DNA from: Clavibacter sp.
GTDB lineage: Bacteria; Actinomycetota; Actinomycetes; Nanopelagicales; Nanopelagicaceae
Assembly (NCBI GenBank): GCA_003569145.1
Contig: BGOH01000008.1
Span: 1-64,000, forward strand
Length of the DNA stretch: 64,000 bases
Reading direction: 5' to 3'
Every line of letters begins with the position of its first letter. Position 1 is the stretch's first letter. The position numbers and the translations under genes were made by a program. Positions 1 to 10,348 of the stretch are shown here, piece by piece. The notes beneath the pieces were generated by a model. The model did no database searches. It saw only the letters and a program-made list of their open reading frames with translations, and was not told the origin of the DNA.

Positions 1-924
1 CTTGAGCAGATTAGCAAACAATGCGCCCTTACTATCTCTCAACTCCAAGCACTCGTTGATGAGCTGCAAGCCCATGACTTAATCGATCTAGAGCGAACCG
101 CTATCTCATACCTAAAGCGATATGACCCAAGAGTCAAAGCAATTACTCCTGTTACAGACCTTGAAGACTTTAATGAAGATCTCGCTGCTCAATCCTTTAT
201 CAAACGAATGGAGATTGAATCTGAAGCTGCATCTCTTGAAAAGGGAGATATCGATGGAGGAAGAGTGCGGTTGTAAGGCGCCGGGATTTCTCAATCCTTA
301 TCTTTGGCTATGGAAAAATTGTTAACTCGCTAGTTGGATCACTTAGCGCCTCAGGATTTACCAAGGTCTTAGTAATCAATCGGCTGCAGCAGAGATCTAG
401 CGCTTTAAAGATTTTAGAAAGTGATCTCTCTGGCGGATATATCTCAAGAGCTGATATCGGAGCATCAAGGAAAGAAGTATTGGCAAAAGCTCGAAGTTCT
501 TCCGCGCTCTTTGCTGAGGCTACGCCAAGTAATTTATCGGCCAAGGCTAATAATTAGCGTTGGTGGGCCAACACCAGATGTATTACAACGTTGGATCTCT
601 GAAGGTAGTAACCACTTAATCATTGAGCCCCATTCATCAGCCGAAGTTCGCATTGGGCCATATGTAATCCCAGGAAAAAGCCCTTGTTATCGCTGTCTAC
701 AAATATCTAGTGAAGAGAAGTTAAGTTCAGTAGAGAGAAAAGAGGTGGGATCAGCTCTTGCTCTAGCTACTGCTGCGATTACTTGTCCTGAGGTAATTAG
801 CCTTGCCTCAAGTGGGATAAGCCACTTTCTAGGAAAATCTTTGATCTACTCCAACTCAAATTTTCATAACCCAAAGTTGGAGAAGTGGTCAATTAATCCT
901 GGCTGCGGCTGCAACTGGCGCTAG
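1..924 (+). pseudogene. ThiF/TOMM cyclodehydratase-like protein, frameshifted, 5' partial
   Basis: Three reading-frame pieces join into one protein that begins before the window. Frame 1 to about 262 gives a helical N-terminal domain ending in KGDIDGG. Frame 3 from about 262 to 540 gives a Rossmann-like strand (SILIFGYGKIVNSLVG). Frame 1 again to 924 gives VGGPTPD, then RIGPYVIPGKSPCYRCL and a C-terminal CGCNW. The IGPYVIPGKSPCYRC block is characteristic of the ThiF-like, leader-peptide-binding/cyclodehydratase proteins common in actinobacteria without an obvious RiPP cluster. No precursor peptide or YcaO gene is nearby. The two shifts restore frame, which fits read errors better than decay. 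The family is fairly clear; the function is unknown. Confidence 0.6.
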
Positions 925-960
925 TTCCAATTCGCGCTATATGCCAAGCTAGATAAGAAT

Positions 961-2300
961 ATGCCGGTGTCGGAAGAGCTCCCGCAGGGAACCAGCAAAC
1001 GAAGCGCCAAGATGGCCAGCATCCCCTTATCTCTTGCTGGCCGCGAGCCATTGGCTTTGGTCGTCAACTAATTGGTCAATCACCAGATTTTGCCTTTGCT
1101 GATTGCAAGAAAAGACCGCAGAGCAGATCTTTAAAGTATTGGGAGAGGTTAAAGGGCGGAGCAATGAAGTTTGGCCAAGCCCTATCTGTCTTTGAGGCAG
1201 CACTTCCTGAAGATATTGCAAAGCCATATCGCGAAACGCTAGTAAAGCTGCAGGAGGCTGCTCCCCCACTTCCAGCAAGAGTGGTTCATAAAGTATTAGC
1301 AAAAGAGCTTGGCGAGCATTGGCGAGATAATTTTGCAGAATTTAATGACACCCCAGCAGCCTCAGCATCAATTGGACAAGTTCATAAAGGGATTTGAAAG
1401 ATGGCAGAGCAGTTGCAGTAAAGATTCAGTATCCCGGAGCTAAAGAGGCGTTAATTTCTGATCTCAATCAGATTCAACGCTTTGCAAAGATTTTCCAATT
1501 GCTTCTTCCTGGTGTTGAGATGAAACCACTACTAGAAGAGCTCAAGGCAAGAATTATTGAAGAAGTTGATTATCGCTATGAAGCAAGTGCGCAGAGCGCC
1601 TGCTTTGAGGCCTATAAAGGCGATAGCGATATTGCAATTCCAGAAGTGATTATGGCAACTGATCGAGTACTTGTAAGCCAGTGCTCGAGGGGAACTCCGC
1701 TATCAAAGGTAATTACCGATGGCACACAAGAAGAGCGAAATAGCGCCGGCATTCGCCTAGCTCGTTTTCACTTCACTGCTCCTATGAGAGCAGGTTGTTA
1801 CATGCAGATCCTCATCCTGGAAACTTTAGAGTGTTTAAAGATGGTCGCCTTGGAGTTCTAGATTTTGGCGCATGTAATCGTCTGCCTAATGGATTTCCAG
1901 AGCCATTTAAACGCTTACTTAAAAACGCACTTGAAGGTGATGCAATTGCTTTGTATAACGGCTTTAAAGAAGATGGCTTCATTCTCGCCGATGTTGAGGT
2001 CAGCCCTGAGTTAGTTCTCGATTATCTACTTCCGCTAGTTGAGCCGTTAAGAACTGATTATTCGCCTATAGTCGCGACTGGCTTAGAACTCAGAGCGTGC
2101 GAGTTGGGGATCCAAGAAATCCAACTGCAAAGATTGGTTTTCAATTAAATCTTCCCCAGAATATGTCTTAATTCATAGAGTCACTCTTGGAAACTACTGG
2201 AATATTTTGCCAATTAAGAGCTGAAGGAAATTTCAGAGATGAAGCTCTCCTGGTTTCCAGAGATAACCCCAAGTCATCTGCAGAAGAGTTAAGAGATTAA
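961..2300 (+). pseudogene. AarF/ABC1/UbiB-family atypical kinase, multiply frameshifted
   Basis: Reading across frames restores a full-length ABC1 protein. It starts MPVSEELPQGTSKRSAK and continues with IGFGRQLIGQ, then GGAMKFGQALS (the ABC1 KxGQ signature), ASIGQVHKG, DGRAVAVKIQYPG (ATP-binding lysine), IEEVDYRYEA, LLHADPHPGN (catalytic loop) and VLDFGA (metal-binding DFG). At least seven single-base shifts are needed, near 1048, 1094, 1155, 1395, 1793, 2060, 2155 and 2205, most fitting a lost or gained base in a short run. Every kinase motif survives once frame is corrected, so the protein is probably intact in the organism. ABC1 proteins are linked to quinone or lipid metabolism; the actinobacterial substrate is unknown. 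Confidence 0.75.
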
Positions 2301-3030
2301 TTCTGCTTTAGGCAGGGCGGGTTAGTTAAGATTCTTAAGGTTGCATCTTTCTCTGCTTTTGTTACCCAAAGGCCGTACTTAACTTTTACCTCAACTTGTC
2401 TTGAAACATAATCACAGCGAAATTGCTTATTCGGTGGGAAGCCAAGTTGCAGCATCACCATCACCTTTCTGGCTATTTAGCGAGCCTTTAACTGCTAGAA
2501 GATTTAGCGGGTCATTAGCAAAGTTCTTCCTAGTAGCAAGATCTGACTTAAAGATTCCCGTCTGCCAGGCATTAGATAACGCAACAACATGATCGATCTG
2601 AAACTAGTGCGCTAGTTTTTTCTCCCCTTTGAAAATTAATGCTTTCGCCAGAGAAGGGGTCTAAAAGCACTCCACTTTCCACAACACAATCTCTGGTTTT
2701 TGCTCTGAAGGTGACTTGAGTTAAATCTCTTTTAAGAATGTCGTTTCTAGTATCACAGCCATTTCTATCCACATCTGCCCAGGCAGGACCAAAGGCTGAT
2801 CTTGAATATCCCATCTTTGGCGCCCGTCCTTTCACTGCCAAAGTTTCAAGTGCCTTAATTGGATCAAACTCTGCTCCATTAGCTGAAGCAAGTTCTAGTA
2901 TTTGAATCTGATATTTCGAGCTCGGTGATACAAGAGGGAAAGAAATAAGTGCAAAGCTTGCGATTAGAACTATCAGAGTTGCTTGTGACGTAAAAGCTGC
3001 TATGTATTTCAGCTCTTTTTTTGACTTCAA
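2297..3030 (-). pseudogene. HNH endonuclease family (DUF1524) secreted/anchored protein, frameshifted
   Basis: The N-terminal piece carries a lysine-rich start and hydrophobic segment (TLIVLIASFALISF), so a signal peptide or membrane anchor is likely. It continues with GYSRSAFGPAW, DRNGCDTRNDIL and VLDPFSGE, the usual N-terminal half of actinobacterial DUF1524 proteins. Shifting frame near 2590 gives QIDHVVALSNAWQTG (HNH-like core) and RKNFANDPLNLLAV. Shifting again near 2430 gives NKQFRCDYVSRQVEVK and KAEKDATLRIL. An upstream ATG at 3064 becomes in-frame if the A7 run near 3020 has lost or gained a base. It is convergent with the ABC1 kinase and overlaps its end. A secreted nuclease role is likely; the substrate is unknown. 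Confidence 0.7.
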
Positions 3031-3155
3031 AGGCTAAAATGGCTTTTTGCCAATTGGACTTCATGGCTTCATTCTCATCTATTTGGCTTAGAAATTGGTA
3101 TCTAAGGGCGGTACTGGTTATAGTGTGCTCCGCTTGATCACGACAAATGGTCAAC

Positions 3156-3228
3156 GGGTTGTTAGCTCAGTTGGTAGAGCAGGTGACTCTTAATCACCGG
3201 GTCGTAGGTTCGATCCCTACACAACCCA
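3156..3228 (+). tRNA. tRNA-Lys (CTT)
   Basis: A full cloverleaf is visible. The acceptor stem GGGTTGT pairs with ACAACCC, the D arm reads TAGCTCAGTTGGTAGAGCA, and the anticodon loop GACTCTTAATC gives CTT. The T arm contains GGTTCGATCC, and the discriminator is A. CCA is not encoded. Confidence 0.96.
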
Positions 3229-3253
3229 CTTCTGTATTGGTCACATTGAAAAA

Positions 3254-3788
3254 GTGATGAATTATCACCTCGCTCGAGGTAATTTTGAGTTTGTTTCAGA
3301 TACCCTAAAGACAGTTATGAAGCGCCTGCTAGGACTTACAAGATACGCAGTAGTTATTCCTGCCCTTGCCTCAATTCTTGGCGCATTACTTCTTATGGCT
3401 CAAGGATCCTTTGCTATGGTCTTAGCAGTTATTGATTCACTTGAGAGTCAATATGGTCTCAAGGAAACAATTGTTGAAGTCCTAACTGCAATTGATGCAT
3501 CTGCTTGGCACAGTACTTCTGGTGATTGGCTATGGTCTCTATGAACTATTTATTGATACTGATATTGATGTGCCGCTTTGGCTTCGAGTTGAAGATCTAG
3601 ATGATCTAAAATCTAAATTAATTGGCGTAGTTGTGGCAATCATTGCCGTGGTCTATGTAGGTGTATTCGTTGATTCAAACCGAGCCGATGACGTTATGGC
3701 ATACGGCGTTGGTGCAGGCGCACTGGTTGCAGGACTTGCTCTTTTTGCTTTTGCTACCGGAAAGTCGGGAAAAAAGAGTAGAGAGTAG
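3254..3788 (+). CDS. YqhA/UPF0114-family inner membrane protein, one frameshift
   Basis: The first ORF gives RYAVVIPALASILGALLLMAQGS and the second, overlapping in another frame, gives HLLGTVLLVIGYGLYELFID, LWLRVEDLDDLKSKLIGVVV and VYVGVFVDSN. Together they form a protein of about 175 aa with four hydrophobic segments, the usual UPF0114 (YqhA) layout. The shift lies near 3500 where GATGCATCTG probably should read GATGCATTTCTG, a lost T. The start is GTG/ATG at 3254-3259 or an internal ATG at 3318. The family's function is not established. It stands alone just after tRNA-Lys. Confidence 0.75.
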
Positions 3789-3790
3789 CT

Positions 3791-4221
3791 TTAGAAGTCT
3801 TTAATGAGCTCTAGAGCGCTTGCAAGGCGCCAGTGCATAAGATAAATAGGTCCAGCAATAATTAGAGTGGTTAGTGAATTAACGATTCCCTTAAGTGCTC
3901 GACGTTGATTATTCTCAGTCAAGTTCTCTTTAAATCTGATCAGGGCTTAAAGCTGAATCTTTAGGAACTGAGTAGGGATCAAAGTAACCAGGATCTGGCC
4001 ATAGCGCATCGACTATTCCCCGAACTACACTTACCAACGAAAATAAGCAGGTTAGTAAGGTAATTAGGCAGACCGCATAGATATAGAGTGAATACCAACC
4101 AATACGATCTTCACGCTTAGCAATCGCCGGTTCACTTTGCTTCTGTGCTGGGGAACTTGGCCTTGGAGCAACACTCTTATCGTTTTGCTACTTGCTTACT
4201 CTTTGCGCTTTTACTTGCCAT
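3791..4221 (-). pseudogene. small membrane protein absent from the ORF track, frameshifted (DUF5671-like)
   Basis: The ORF track lists nothing credible here, but the reverse strand reads through with two shifts, near 4180 and 3950. It starts MASKSAKSKQVAK, then SPAQKQSEPAIAKREDRIGWYS, a hydrophobic segment YIYAVCLITLLTCLFSLVSV, DALWPDPGYFDPYS, NQRRALKGIVNSLTTLII and AGPIYLMHWRLASALELIKDF. The charged N-terminus, two membrane segments and terminal HWR motif recall DUF5671-type actinobacterial membrane proteins; the family name is from memory. Codon use looks like that of its neighbours. Function is unknown. This gene fills what otherwise looks like a 500-bp gap. Confidence 0.55.
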
Positions 4222-4285
4222 ACCTTGATTCTGACCCTAAATTGCGTAGTTTTCAATCTGCCGAGCCGATATTAAACTTAGAGCT

Positions 4286-5181
4286 GTGCTGCCCAAGATC
4301 ATTCTCTATTACGGCTTTGCCCCAGTTGCAGATCCTGAAGCTCTCAGACTTTGGCAAAACACCCTTGCTCAATCTCTAAATCTCAAGGGTCGTATCATTA
4401 TTAGTCGCCATGGCATTAACGGCACTTTAGGCGGTGACATGGATGACTTGAAGAAGTATGTGAGAGCTACTAAGCAATATCCAGGTTTTAAGAAGATTGA
4501 TTTTAAATGGTCACAAGGCACTGGAAATGATTTTCCAAAACTTAGCGTCAAGGTTCGAGATGAGTTGGTCACTTTTGCATACCAGAAAATCTAGAAGTAA
4601 ATGAAAAAGGCATTATTGGAGGAGGAGAACACCTCTCCCCTGAAGAAGTAAATGAGCTAGCTAAGCAATTGGGTGAGGACCTAGTTTTCTTTGATGGACG
4701 AAATGCCTATGAAGCTAAAGTGGGGCGCTTCAAAGATGCAGTGATTCCTGACATTAAGACTACAAAAGACTTTGTAGCAGAGCTAGATAGCGGCAAATAC
4801 GATTACTTGAAAGAAAAGACTGTAGTTACCTACTGCACTGGCGGAATCCGCTGTGAGATATTAACAAAAGTTATGAAGGAGCGTGGATTTGATAAGGTCT
4901 ATCAAATCGCTGGCGGGATAGTGCGCTATGGTGAGAAATATGCGGATCAGGGACTCTGGCAAGGCTCGCTATACACCTTTGATAAGCGCATGGTGATTGA
5001 TTTTTCTGAGTCCACGAAATTAATTGGTAAGTGTGAAAAGTGCAGCGAGCCAACCAAGCAATTTCATAACTGCGCAAATGTTTATTGCCATAATCTATTC
5101 CTGCTCTGCAAAGAATGTGGCAAGGATGAAAAGAATCTAATGTGTATCCACGAAGGTGTTGTTACCTCAAATAACCATTAA
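4286..5181 (+). CDS. trhO: tRNA uridine(34) hydroxylase TrhO (rhodanese family), one frameshift
   Basis: TrhO installs 5-hydroxyuridine at the wobble position of tRNAs. The first ORF carries the N-terminal ferredoxin-like domain ([46 protein letters not shown]). The second carries the rhodanese domain with active-site loop [11 protein letters not shown] and [12 protein letters not shown]-terminal Cys-rich tail ([25 protein letters not shown]) probably binds zinc. Frame is lost near 4575 where TTTTGCATACC probably should read TTTTGGCATACC, giving ELVTFGIPENLEV. Length after repair, about 298 aa, is normal for the family. Confidence 0.88.
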
Positions 5182-5232
5182 GGGTCCCCACCGCTGCTTG
5201 AGCAAATCGCACTGGGCTGATTAGATAGCGCA

Positions 5233-6588
5233 ATGGCCAAATTCATCCCCAATCCCGCTAGAGGCAAAGAGGTCTATGACCTTGATAGAAAATATGTGTT
5301 TCACTCTTGGTCTGCTCAGGGACAAATAACGCCACTTCCAATTGCGGGTGGTAGCGGCTCATACTTTTGGGATTTTGATGGAAAAAAGTACTTGGATTTC
5401 TCCTGTCAACTAGTCTTTACCAATATTGGATTTCAACATCCAAAAGTAATTGATGCTATTAAGAGGCAAGCAGATCTACTAACAACTATTGCTCCACAAG
5501 CAGCAAATGAGGCGCGAGGAGAAGCTGCCTCCAGAATTGTCAGCCTTGCAAGCCCAAATCATGAAAAGGTTTTCTTCACTAATGGCGGAGCAGATGGCAT
5601 AGAAAATGCGATCAGAATGGCTCGCATCCATACCTCACGCCATAAAATTCTCTCCTTTTATCGCTCGTATCATGGCAACACCACCTCTGCTATTTCAGCA
5701 ACGGGTGATCCAAGAAGATGGCCAAATGAATTTGCCTATGGCCATGTCCACTTCTTTGGTCCATATCTCTATCGAAGTGCTTTCTGGGCAAAAAGCGAAG
5801 AGGAAGAATGCCAGAGAGCCCTTGAGCATCTGGAGAGCGTTATTGAATTTGAAGGACCAAAGACAATTGCAGCTATCTTGATTGAATCTGTTGTTGGCAC
5901 TGCTGGAGTCTTAATTCCACCAAAGGGATATTTAGAGGGAGTAAGGCGTCTCTGTGATAAGTATGGAATTTTATGGATAGCAGATGAAGTCATGTCAGGA
6001 TTTGGCAGAACTGGAAAGTGGTTCGCCTATCAACATTCAAATGTTCATCCAGATTTAATTGTCTTTGCTAAGGGAGTTAATTCTGGATATGTCCCACTTG
6101 GTGGGGTTGTAATCTCAAAAGAAATTGCAGAGACCTTCAAAGATCGAGTATTTCCTGGCGGCCTTACCTACTCCGGCCATCCGCTTGCTTGCGCCGCAGC
6201 AGTTGCAACTATTGATGCCATGAAAGATGAGAAGATCGTTGAAGCTGCAGCCACAATTGGCGAGAAGGTAATTGGCCCAGGTCTTCGTGATTTAGCAAGC
6301 AAGCATCCAGTCATTGGAGAAGTTAGAGGCCAAGGAACCTTCTGGGCCCTTGATTTAGTGACAGATCGCGCCAGCAGAGAGCCACTTGCCCCCTATGGCG
6401 GATCATCTCCTGCGATGAATGAGCTAGTAGGCGAATGTAAGAAGCTTGGTTTAATGCCTTTTACCAACTTTAATCGTATGCATGTAGTGCCACCTTGCAA
6501 TATCACTGAGGCAGAATTTAACGAAGGACTTGCAATACTTGATAAAGCATTTACTCAGATTGATAAGTACTACACCGGGGCAAAATAA
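5233..6588 (+). CDS. class III PLP-dependent aminotransferase (probable beta-alanine/omega-amino acid:pyruvate)
   Basis: A 451-aa fold-type I transaminase. Visible features are NGGADGIENAIRMAR (cofactor phosphate region), SYHGNT, the conserved aspartate in WIADEVMSGFGRTG, and the PLP lysine in VFAKGVNSGYVPLGGV. The stop lies 2 bp before MmsA, so the two are probably co-transcribed. That pairing suggests conversion of beta-alanine, or another omega-amino acid, to malonate semialdehyde, which MmsA would oxidise to acetyl-CoA. Taurine or polyamine-derived substrates are alternatives that sequence alone cannot exclude. The frame is intact. Confidence 0.85.
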   Translation: MAKFIPNPARGKEVYDLDRKYVFHSWSAQGQITPLPIAGGSGSYFWDFDGKKYLDFSCQLVFTNIGFQHPKVIDAIKRQADLLTTIAPQAANEARGEAASRIVSLASPNHEKVFFTNGGADGIENAIRMARIHTSRHKILSFYRSYHGNTTSAISATGDPRRWPNEFAYGHVHFFGPYLYRSAFWAKSEEEECQRALEHLESVIEFEGPKTIAAILIESVVGTAGVLIPPKGYLEGVRRLCDKYGILWIADEVMSGFGRTGKWFAYQHSNVHPDLIVFAKGVNSGYVPLGGVVISKEIAETFKDRVFPGGLTYSGHPLACAAAVATIDAMKDEKIVEAAATIGEKVIGPGLRDLASKHPVIGEVRGQGTFWALDLVTDRASREPLAPYGGSSPAMNELVGECKKLGLMPFTNFNRMHVVPPCNITEAEFNEGLAILDKAFTQIDKYYTGAK

Positions 6589-6590
6589 AG

Positions 6591-8089
6591 ATGAGTGAAG
6601 TAAAGAGAATTACCCATCACATAAATGGCGCCTATTGGACAGAGAGCGCTACAAGAAGTGGTGATGTCTATAACCCAGCAACAGGAAGAGTTACTGCAAA
6701 GGTTGATTTTGCAACGCCGGAGCTCATTGATCATGGCGTTAAAGTTGCAAAGAAAGCTCAAGAGCAATGGGCTCAAGCATCTCTTGCTAAGAGAGTTCAA
6801 GTGCTCTTTGCTTTTAGAGAAATCTTAAATGCTCGAAAGGAAGAGGTAGCGAAGTTAATCACCGCTGAGCATGGAAAAGTCTTATCAGATGCATTAGGTG
6901 AGGTAACTAGAGGACTTGAAGTGGTGGAGTTTGCCTGCGGTATCCCCCATCTACTTAAAGGTGCATACTCTGAAGGAGCTTCTACAAACATTGATGTCTA
7001 TTCAATTCGCCAGCCACTTGGAGTTTGCGCCATTATCTCTCCCTTTAATTTTCCAGCGATGGTTCCGATGTGGTTTTTCCCAATCGCAATCGCTGCAGGA
7101 AATGCAGTATTATCAAGCCAAGTGAGAAAGATCCATCTGCTATTAATCTCGTTGCAGAATTCTGGAAAGAGGCAGGTCTTCCTGATGGAGTATTTAATGT
7201 TATCCATGGCGATAAAGTTGCAGTAGATAGCCTTCTTTCTCATCCAGACGTTGCTTCAATTTCTTTTGTGGGATCAACTCCTATTGCTCGATATATCTAT
7301 GAAAATGGCACTAAAAATGGCAAGCGAGTTCAAGCACTCGGCGGGGCGAAAAATCATATGTTGGTCCTTCCTGATGCTGATCTTGATCTAGCAGCAGATG
7401 CAGCAGTAAATGCTGGCTTTGGCTCCGCTGGTGAGCGTTGTATGGCAATCTCAGCTCTAGTTGTTGTTGAACCTGTTGCTGATGAGTTAATTAAGAAAAT
7501 TTCAGAGCGCATGACAAACCTAAAAACAGGAGATGGCAGCGCTGGTTCAGATATGGGCCCTCTTGTTACCGCAGTTCATCGCGACAAAGTTGCCTCCTAT
7601 ATCGATGCAGGAGTAAGTGCCGGAGCAAAGTTAGTTGTCGATGGTCGAAATCCAAAAGTTAATGGAGCAGCAGAGGGTTTCTGGCTTGGGCCAACTCTCT
7701 TTGATCAAGTTACCCCTGAGATGAGTATTTATAAGGATGAAATCTTTGGACCAGTTCTCTCAGTTATTCGAGTATCAAGTTATGACCAGGGCCTTGAGTT
7801 AATAAACAAGCATCAATATGGAAATGGAACTGCGATTTTTACCAATGATGGTGGAGCTGCGAGAAGATTCCAAAATGAAGTTCAGGTTGGAATGATTGGG
7901 ATTAATGTGCCAATTCCTGTGCCAACTGCTTATTACTCCTTTGGCGGCTGGAAGAACTCACTATTTGGAGACACTCACGCCCATGGAATGGAAGGCGTTC
8001 ATTTCTTTACTAGAGGCAAGGTAGTTACGAGCCGCTGGCTTGATCCAAGCCATGGCGGGATAAATCTAGGATTTCCTCAGAACAGGTAA
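6591..8089 (+). CDS. mmsA: CoA-acylating methylmalonate/malonate-semialdehyde dehydrogenase, one frameshift
   Basis: This aldehyde dehydrogenase-superfamily enzyme oxidises (methyl)malonate semialdehyde to propionyl- or acetyl-CoA with NAD. The N-terminal ORF ends in the NAD-binding region (ISPFNFPAMVPMWFFPIAIAAGN). The second resumes IKPSEKDPSAI and contains ISFVGSTPIARYIY, the catalytic cysteine in GSAGERCMAIS, and EIFGPVLSV. The shift is near 7115, where GTATTATCAAGCC should probably read GTATTAATCAAGCC. Length after repair, about 499 aa, is normal. It follows the transaminase by 2 bp and overlaps the convergent ribH end by 24 bp. Confidence 0.9.
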
Positions 8090-8551
8090 TTCGCTCTTCA
8101 CTCTAAGTAAGTCAAGTGCTGCAACTGCTGAATCAAAGCCTTTATCTTCCTTGCTTCCAGTGATTCCACTTCTTGCAATTGCTTGCTCAACGGTGTCGAC
8201 GGTTAAAACTCCAAAGCCAATCGGCTTGGATCTTGTTAGAGATACTTGCATAATCCCTTGAGTCACTCCCTGACATACATAATCAAAGTGTGGAGTTTCA
8301 CCTCTTAGAACCACTCCTAGAACCACTGCAGCATCAAAGCCGCTATCAAGAGCTAATTGAGCAGCAAGAGGTAATTCAAAAGAGCCAGGGACATATATGA
8401 CTGGTTCTGGCTTAATTTTTGCCAAATCTAACGCTTTTCTAGCGCCAGCGATTAAATCAGCGCAGATCTTCTCATGCCAACTAGCAGAGATGATTGCAAC
8501 CCTATATTGGCTTAAGTCACCAAGTGATACTTTTGGAACTACACCTGACAT
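8066..8551 (-). CDS. ribH: 6,7-dimethyl-8-ribityllumazine synthase
   Basis: RibH condenses 5-amino-6-ribitylamino-uracil with 3,4-dihydroxy-2-butanone 4-phosphate, the penultimate riboflavin step. Typical motifs are VPGSFELPLAAQ, AAVVLGVVLRGETPHFDYVC (with the catalytic His/Asp region) and PIGFGVLTVDTVEQA. At 161 aa it has normal length. Its start touches the end of ribBA, making it the last gene of the ribD-ribE-ribBA-ribH operon controlled by the FMN riboswitch upstream. Confidence 0.96.
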   Translation of the reverse strand: MSGVVPKVSLGDLSQYRVAIISASWHEKICADLIAGARKALDLAKIKPEPVIYVPGSFELPLAAQLALDSGFDAAVVLGVVLRGETPHFDYVCQGVTQGIMQVSLTRSKPIGFGVLTVDTVEQAIARSGITGSKEDKGFDSAVAALDLLRVKSELPVLRKS

Positions 8552-9758
8552 TATTTATGCCCCAATCTCTCTTTTTTTGTCGCTACATATTTTTCATTAA
8601 AGGTATTGATATCTCCGGAGAGAATTTGAAGGCTTGCTTTGATGCCACTTGAAGTAAGAGTTTCTAGCTTTTCAGGGTTATTGCTCAACAAGACTACCGA
8701 ATTGATTTTCAAAGAGTTAAGGATTTCAGCTGCATCACCAAAGTCTCTTTCATCAATATTGTGACCAAGAGCTAGATTGGCATCAACGGTATCAAGGCCT
8801 TGATCTTGCAATTGATAAGCCTTGATTTTTTCGGATAGTCCAATGCCTCGCCCTCTTGATCTCTAAGATAGATGATTAACCCAGAGCCAGCGCTTTCAAT
8901 CTCATTCATGGCCCGCTCTAGTTGTGATCCACAATCACAGCGAAGTGAGCCCAGTACATCGCCAGTTAAACACTCTGAGTGAATTCGCACTAGAAGTGGT
9001 TTCTCTGAGTTTAGAATTCCAAACTTCAATAACGCATGATCAACTCCACCTCGACCCAGGAAAGTTGCAATCTGCCACTGCTTAATCTGGCCAGAACTAC
9101 TTCGTGGAAGCTCTGCCCAATTAAGATGAAATTCCTTCTGGCTATCTAATTTATTTGAACCTTCTAGGGCGCTCATAAGCTGGGCAATACTTAGGATAGG
9201 AATGCCTTGTTCGCTGGCGAATCTAGTTAGATTTTCACCACGCATCATCGAACCATCTTCATTGACTAACTCACTAATAACTCCAACTTGGTTTTCACCG
9301 ACCAACTTGCACATCTCAACGATGGCTTCGGTGTGCCCGCGTCTTGCAGCAAGACCGCCTTCATGGGCAATGAGCGGGAAGATATGGCCAGGTCTTATGA
9401 AGTCCTCTGCTGTGGAGCTTAAATCTGCTAGAGCTCGTATTGTGTTAGCGCGCTCTTTTGCGCTGATTCCAGTGGTTATCTCATGCTTAGCATCAACTGT
9501 TACGGTAAATGCAGTTCGCTTTGTATCTTGATTCTGTTTAACCATAAGTGGCAGATGCAACTGCCTTGAGCGCTCTTCAGTCATTGCTACACAGATAACA
9601 CCAGAGGTGTAGCGGATCATAAAGCCAATCTTCTCTGTTGTGGCGGCGCTAGCAAGAAGGAATAGGTCACCTTCATTTTCTCGATCTGCATCGTCAGTAA
9701 CAATTACAAAGCCGCCATCTCTAAAGGCCTCAAGTGTTTTATCTAATGAAAGAGTCAC
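8551..9758 (-). CDS. ribBA: bifunctional 3,4-DHBP synthase / GTP cyclohydrolase II, one frameshift
   Basis: The N-terminal half makes 3,4-dihydroxy-2-butanone 4-phosphate from ribulose 5-phosphate: [17 protein letters not shown] holds the acidic active site, and ARRGHTEA is also seen. The C-terminal half opens [21 protein letters not shown] supplies the zinc cysteines. Frame is lost near 8850-8855; the expected [19 protein letters not shown] loop appears only after adding one base. The rest continues as [15 protein letters not shown]. Total length of about 402 aa fits RibBA. The start overlaps the ribE stop. Confidence 0.92.
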
Positions 9759-10348
9759 GACTGACCTCTATTCATAAGGCGCTCAACATATTTAGCAATA
9801 ACATCAACTTCAATATTTACAATATCTCCACTAGATTTCTGGGAAAGATTTGTTCTCTCAAGAGTCTCTGGTATTAGCCAGAGTGTTAGTAAGTCATCAG
9901 ATATCTCGCCCACAGTAAGTGATACTCCATCAATTGCAATAGAGCCCTGATTCACTATGTATTTGGTTAAGTTTTTAGGAACTCTAACTACAAACTTATT
10001 CCACTTCTCACCTGGTGAGTTCTCTATAACACTGCCAATTCCATCGACATGTCCTTGAACAATATGTCCACCAAGTCTTGAATCCGCCCTAGTGGCTAGC
10101 TCAAGATTAACAAAGTCACCTTCGCTAAGTTTTCCAAGACTTGTCACCTTGAGGGTTTGAATCATCACATCGGCTTTAAAACTATTTGAGCTCAATTCAA
10201 TTGCAGTTAGGCAAGTGCCATTTATGCTCACTGAATCCCCTACCTTTATTTCAGGGGTAAGCACGCTCTCAATTTGAATTACGGCAGATTCTGCGCCTCT
10301 AGCAATTGAGATTACCTTAGCTTTATCAGCAACAAGACCTGTAAACAT
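9755..10348 (-). CDS. ribE: riboflavin synthase alpha chain
   Basis: RibE dismutates two lumazine molecules to riboflavin. It begins with the diagnostic MFTGLV and has the internal duplication of lumazine-binding domains: [14 protein letters not shown] in the first half and [14 protein letters not shown] in the second, with [12 protein letters not shown] between. At 197 aa it has normal length. It overlaps ribBA by 4 bp and touches ribD. Confidence 0.96.
   Translation of the reverse strand: MFTGLVADKAKVISIARGAESAVIQIESVLTPEIKVGDSVSINGTCLTAIELSSNSFKADVMIQTLKVTSLGKLSEGDFVNLELATRADSRLGGHIVQGHVDGIGSVIENSPGEKWNKFVVRVPKNLTKYIVNQGSIAIDGVSLTVGEISDDLLTLWLIPETLERTNLSQKSSGDIVNIEVDVIAKYVERLMNRGQS

Noticed and set aside
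1-2300. Gene decay or pseudogenisation of the ThiF-like and ABC1 genes
   Set aside because: All motifs remain after single-base repairs, mostly in homopolymers, and neighbouring essential genes show the same errors.
2879-3154. 91-aa minus-strand ORF overlapping the HNH protein N-terminus
   Set aside because: Mostly a frame shadow; part of it (MKSNWQKAILAFEVKK) may be the true N-terminus of the HNH protein if the A7 run is mis-sized.
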